A DNA stretch of 45,148 nt, taken from contig DAITAC010000025.1 of the NCBI GenBank assembly GCA_036824465.1, positions 1 through 45,148 on the forward strand, read 5' to 3'. The stretch is from JAKOQB01 sp036824465. Lineage in GTDB: Bacteria > Pseudomonadota > Gammaproteobacteria > Burkholderiales > Burkholderiaceae_F. The notes beneath the pieces were generated by a model, which was not told the origin of the DNA, did no database searches, and was given only the letters and a program-made list of their open reading frames with translations. The position numbers and the translations under genes are program-made. Shown one piece after another: positions 42,621 to 45,148 of this stretch; the stretch's first letter is position 1; the number at the start of each line of letters is the position of its first letter.

Positions 42621-44240
42621 TCAGACTTGCGCCACGCGCTTGATCAGTTCCAGCCGACGGATCTTGCCGGTCGGTGTCATCGGCAGATCCGGCATCACGA
42701 CGAGTTGCTCCGGCAGTTTGTAGTCGGCCACGCGTCCACGGAGGAAAGCAACGACTTCCTCCAGCGTCAGGCTCGTCCCCGGCTTGAGCACGGCGCACAT
42801 GCTGTTCTTTTCGCCCAGGCGCGGATCGGGTGCGCCGACGATGGCGACCTGCAAGATGGCGGGGTGCTGGTACAGCAGTTCCTCAATCTCGCGCGGGAAG
42901 TACTTCTTGCCGCCCCGATTGATGATCTCCTTCTTGCGCCCCGCGATGCGCACATTGCCTTCCTTGTCGACGAATTGACCCAGATCGCCGGTTCGAAACC
43001 AGCCGTCCGGCGTAAAGCTGTCGCGATTGGCGGCGTCGTTGTTCAGGTAGCCGAAGTGCACCGAGGGTCCGATCGCGGCGATTTCGCCGACCTCTCCGTA
43101 CGGGACGTCCTTGCCCTCTTCGTCGATGATGCGCAAGCCCATCACGCTGACACAGCGCCCGACCGTGCCATTGACCTTGAGCGGATCGTCGGTGAGGCGC
43201 GTGAAGGAATGAAATCCCGTCTCGAGCATGCCGTACAGCTCGATCAGCTTGGCCGTCGGCAGCGCCGCCTGGAAAGCCTTGATCGTTTCCACCGCGGCGG
43301 AAGCGCCGCCGGTGATGACAACGCGCAAGGAACTCAGATCCCGCTTCGCAAGCTGCGGCGAATTCAGCATGGCCACGATCGACGCCGGCGCCGTCGGGAT
43401 GTAGGTCACCCGTTCGCGCTCGATGATCTCGAGCGCGCCGTCGCCTGAAAACCGCTCCATCAGTACCGTGCGTGCGCCCGCCATCACTCCCTGGACCAGC
43501 GTGATGTAGCCCCAGTTCAGGCCGACCGGCAGGTAGTCGAGCAGCACTTCCTTGTCGGTCACGGCGAGCTCGTCGTTGATGAGCTCGGACGTGCACAGCG
43601 TGGTGTTAAAGCAGTGCAACACCCCCTTCGGATTACCCGTCGTGCCCGAGGTGAAGCACATGCGCATGATCTCGAATGGGTCCATGCGCACGCGGTCGCG
43701 TGCGGCGATCTCCGGCGTCTCGTTGACGACTTTTGCGAAACTCGCCACGCCTGCCTCGGACACATCGTCCACACACAGCACGATCGCGAGGTCAGGCAGG
43801 CGCGGGCGAATCTCGCGGATCATGCTCAGGTAGTCGAATCCCTTGAACTGGCTTGCGCAGACGAACACGCGCGACTGCGAGAACTTGAGAATGTATTCGA
43901 CCTCGACCGCGCGAAAGTCCGCGCTGATCTTGTTGGCGATCGCGCCGATCAACTCGAGCGAAAAGAACACCACCGGAAACTCAATGCGGTTGGGCAGCTG
44001 CAGCGTCACGACGTCGCCGCGCTTCACACCCTGGCGGCGCAGGAATTCCGCGAATCGTTTTACTTCCGCCCACAACTGACCGTAGGTGATGCGACGCCGG
44101 TCGTCGACGATCGCCTCCCGCATTGGGGTTTCGCGCGCCCGGCGTTCGAGAACGTCGGAAAGGCAGCGATCGCCCCACCAACCTTTCTCCGTGTACTCCT
44201 TGATGGTTTCGGGGCTTGGAATTCGTGGTGCCTTGATCAT
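42621..44240 (-). CDS. acyl-CoA synthetase, cyclohexanecarboxylate/aryl-acid type
   Basis: A 539-residue AMP-forming CoA ligase. The N-terminus with KGWWGDRCLSDVLERRA resembles cyclohexanecarboxylate-CoA ligase AliA and 2,3-dihydroxybenzoate-AMP ligases. The phosphate loop is CFTSGTTGNPKG, then ELYGMLETG, GWFRTGDLG, the hinge GRKKEIINRGGKKYFP, and the catalytic Lys in TPTGKIRR, so all motifs are intact. The ATG at 44240 has GGGGAAG before it and lies 10 bases after the SDR stop. It belongs to a different branch of the superfamily from the PaaK-like ligase of the other module copy. Confidence 0.92.
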   Translation of the reverse strand: MIKAPRIPSPETIKEYTEKGWWGDRCLSDVLERRARETPMREAIVDDRRRITYGQLWAEVKRFAEFLRRQGVKRGDVVTLQLPNRIEFPVVFFSLELIGAIANKISADFRAVEVEYILKFSQSRVFVCASQFKGFDYLSMIREIRPRLPDLAIVLCVDDVSEAGVASFAKVVNETPEIAARDRVRMDPFEIMRMCFTSGTTGNPKGVLHCFNTTLCTSELINDELAVTDKEVLLDYLPVGLNWGYITLVQGVMAGARTVLMERFSGDGALEIIERERVTYIPTAPASIVAMLNSPQLAKRDLSSLRVVITGGASAAVETIKAFQAALPTAKLIELYGMLETGFHSFTRLTDDPLKVNGTVGRCVSVMGLRIIDEEGKDVPYGEVGEIAAIGPSVHFGYLNNDAANRDSFTPDGWFRTGDLGQFVDKEGNVRIAGRKKEIINRGGKKYFPREIEELLYQHPAILQVAIVGAPDPRLGEKNSMCAVLKPGTSLTLEEVVAFLRGRVADYKLPEQLVVMPDLPMTPTGKIRRLELIKRVAQV

Positions 44241-44250
44241 GTGCTTCCCC

Positions 44251-45030
44251 TCAGCGAACGGCGCGCAACAGACCGCCATCGACCTGCAACGCGGCGCCTG
44301 TGATGTAAGACCCCTTCGGCGACACGAGCAGCGCGACCGCATGGGCAATGTCGTCGACAGTTCCTATGCGCTTCACCGGAATCTCATTGCGCAATCGCTC
44401 CTGTACGATCTCGGGCGCATCAGTTCCGGTGGCGAAGACCTTCTGCAGTCGCGTCGTGTCGATATAGCCGGGGCAGATGGTGTTGACGTTGATGCCGAAC
44501 TCGGCCACTTCCAGCGACAACGTCTTGGCATAGCCGATCACGCCGGACCATGTCGCAACCGAGAGCGCGAATCCGGGAATGGGTTGAATCGCGGAAATCG
44601 CGGTGATGTTGACGATGCTGCCACCGCCGCGCGCCTTCATCGACGGCACCGCGCCGCGCACCATGCGCACCACATACATCAGGTTCTGTTCGATCGCCTT
44701 CATCCACGCCTGGTCGTCGAAGGACAGGATCGGACCCAGCGGCGGCGCGCCATCGTTGTTGACCAGGATGTCGATACCGCCGAGTTCGCCTTGCACGCGA
44801 TCCGTCACGCGCAGGCAGTCCTCGGCGCGGCGCGAGTCCGCCTGGATCGGCAATACGCGGGCACCGGTCTCGCTGCGAATACGCTCGGCGGCCGACTGCA
44901 GATCAACGTCGCGCCGCGCGGTCATCGCGACCGTCGCACCTTCGCGCGCGAGCAGCCGGGCGATGCCGAAGCCGATGCCCTGGCTCGCCCCGCCGACGAT
45001 TGCAACCTTGCCTTGCAGCTCCAGGTTCAC
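44251..45030 (-). CDS. SDR-fold protein with substituted catalytic triad (copy 2)
   Basis: A 259-residue paralogue of the SDR protein at 39972-40757. The nucleotide loop GGASQGIG (13-20) is present. The catalytic positions are again Ala144, Ser157 and Trp161 (ALSVATWSGVIG), and NNDGAPPLGP replaces the NNAG motif, so the same substitutions are fixed in both copies. NTICPGYID and VDGG are normal. The GTG start overlaps the upstream amidohydrolase stop as GTGA. Confidence 0.9.
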   Translation of the reverse strand: MNLELQGKVAIVGGASQGIGFGIARLLAREGATVAMTARRDVDLQSAAERIRSETGARVLPIQADSRRAEDCLRVTDRVQGELGGIDILVNNDGAPPLGPILSFDDQAWMKAIEQNLMYVVRMVRGAVPSMKARGGGSIVNITAISAIQPIPGFALSVATWSGVIGYAKTLSLEVAEFGINVNTICPGYIDTTRLQKVFATGTDAPEIVQERLRNEIPVKRIGTVDDIAHAVALLVSPKGSYITGAALQVDGGLLRAVR

Positions 45031-45148
45031 TTGCGTGCCACCTGCTGAAGAAATCGCTCCGCATTACGGCAGAACACCTGCTCGAGCACTTCCTCGTCGT
45101 AGCCCTCTGCGCGCCAGTCGCGCACCAGTCGCTCGTAGGTGAACAGAG
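45027..45148 (-). CDS. amidohydrolase-2 family protein, 3' end only
   Basis: The last 39 or so codons of a gene that begins beyond the right edge. The frame reads LFTYERLVRDWRAEGYDEEV and ends VARK. It aligns closely with the C-terminus of the amidohydrolase at 40758 (FRYERLVADWHSLGYDDEV; both share RNAER near the end). It shows that the amidohydrolase-SDR-ligase order is repeated. The catalytic residues are outside the window. Confidence 0.85.
   Translation of the reverse strand, partial: LFTYERLVRDWRAEGYDEEVLEQVFCRNAERFLQQVARK

Overview
The window reads as a chromosomal segment of a high-GC betaproteobacterium, most likely in or near the Burkholderiales. The main reason is the gene order leuC - entericidin - leuD - leuB - asd - fimV - truA - trpF - trpB - trpA - accD - folC - SPOR/dedD - cvpA - purF, a synteny I know from that group. 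Supporting signs are two orphan Bug-type binding proteins, a 180-kDa-class NAD glutamate dehydrogenase and many catabolic CoA ligases. No rRNA, tRNA, CRISPR array, phage or insertion sequence was seen.

Region 1 (120-16024, all minus strand) is housekeeping biosynthesis: leucine (leuC, leuD, leuB), aspartate semialdehyde (asd), the polar hub protein FimV, tRNA pseudouridine synthase (truA), late tryptophan genes (trpF, trpB, trpA), the carboxyltransferase subunit accD, folate (folC), a SPOR cell-envelope protein, cvpA and purF. Most stops and starts from truA to purF overlap or nearly touch, which suggests translational coupling. A strong Rho-independent terminator separates fimV from truA. 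A 41-codon entericidin-type lipoprotein gene sits between leuC and leuD. folC has no ATG, GTG or TTG start codon and seems to start at ATC.

Region 2 (16119-19953) holds an exported intradiol-dioxygenase-like protein (plus strand) facing the minus-strand set aroC - MFS transporter - M48 lipoprotein metalloprotease. Region 3 (20082-31945) has the NAD glutamate dehydrogenase (plus), then on the minus strand a patatin lipase coupled to an MFS-PlsC fusion (probably phospholipid remodelling), an FAD amine-oxidase-like protein coupled to a CBS-pair protein, and a prolyl aminopeptidase. metY lies on the plus strand behind a tract of seven-base tandem repeats and is followed by an alpha/beta hydrolase and a LysE-type exporter.

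Region 4 (33471-45148, all minus) is accessory. It has a menB-menE pair (menaquinone-type enzymes), a Bug protein, an exported beta-propeller protein, and a catabolic-looking cluster that is partly duplicated: amidohydrolase - SDR - CoA ligase occurs twice, with a Bug gene between the copies. In both SDRs the Ser, Tyr and Lys of the catalytic triad are replaced by Ala, Ser and Trp, and the complete amidohydrolase has lost two of the usual histidines. This repeated module, with degenerate active sites in two enzyme families, is the best candidate in the window for undescribed chemistry. The upstream copy runs off the right edge.
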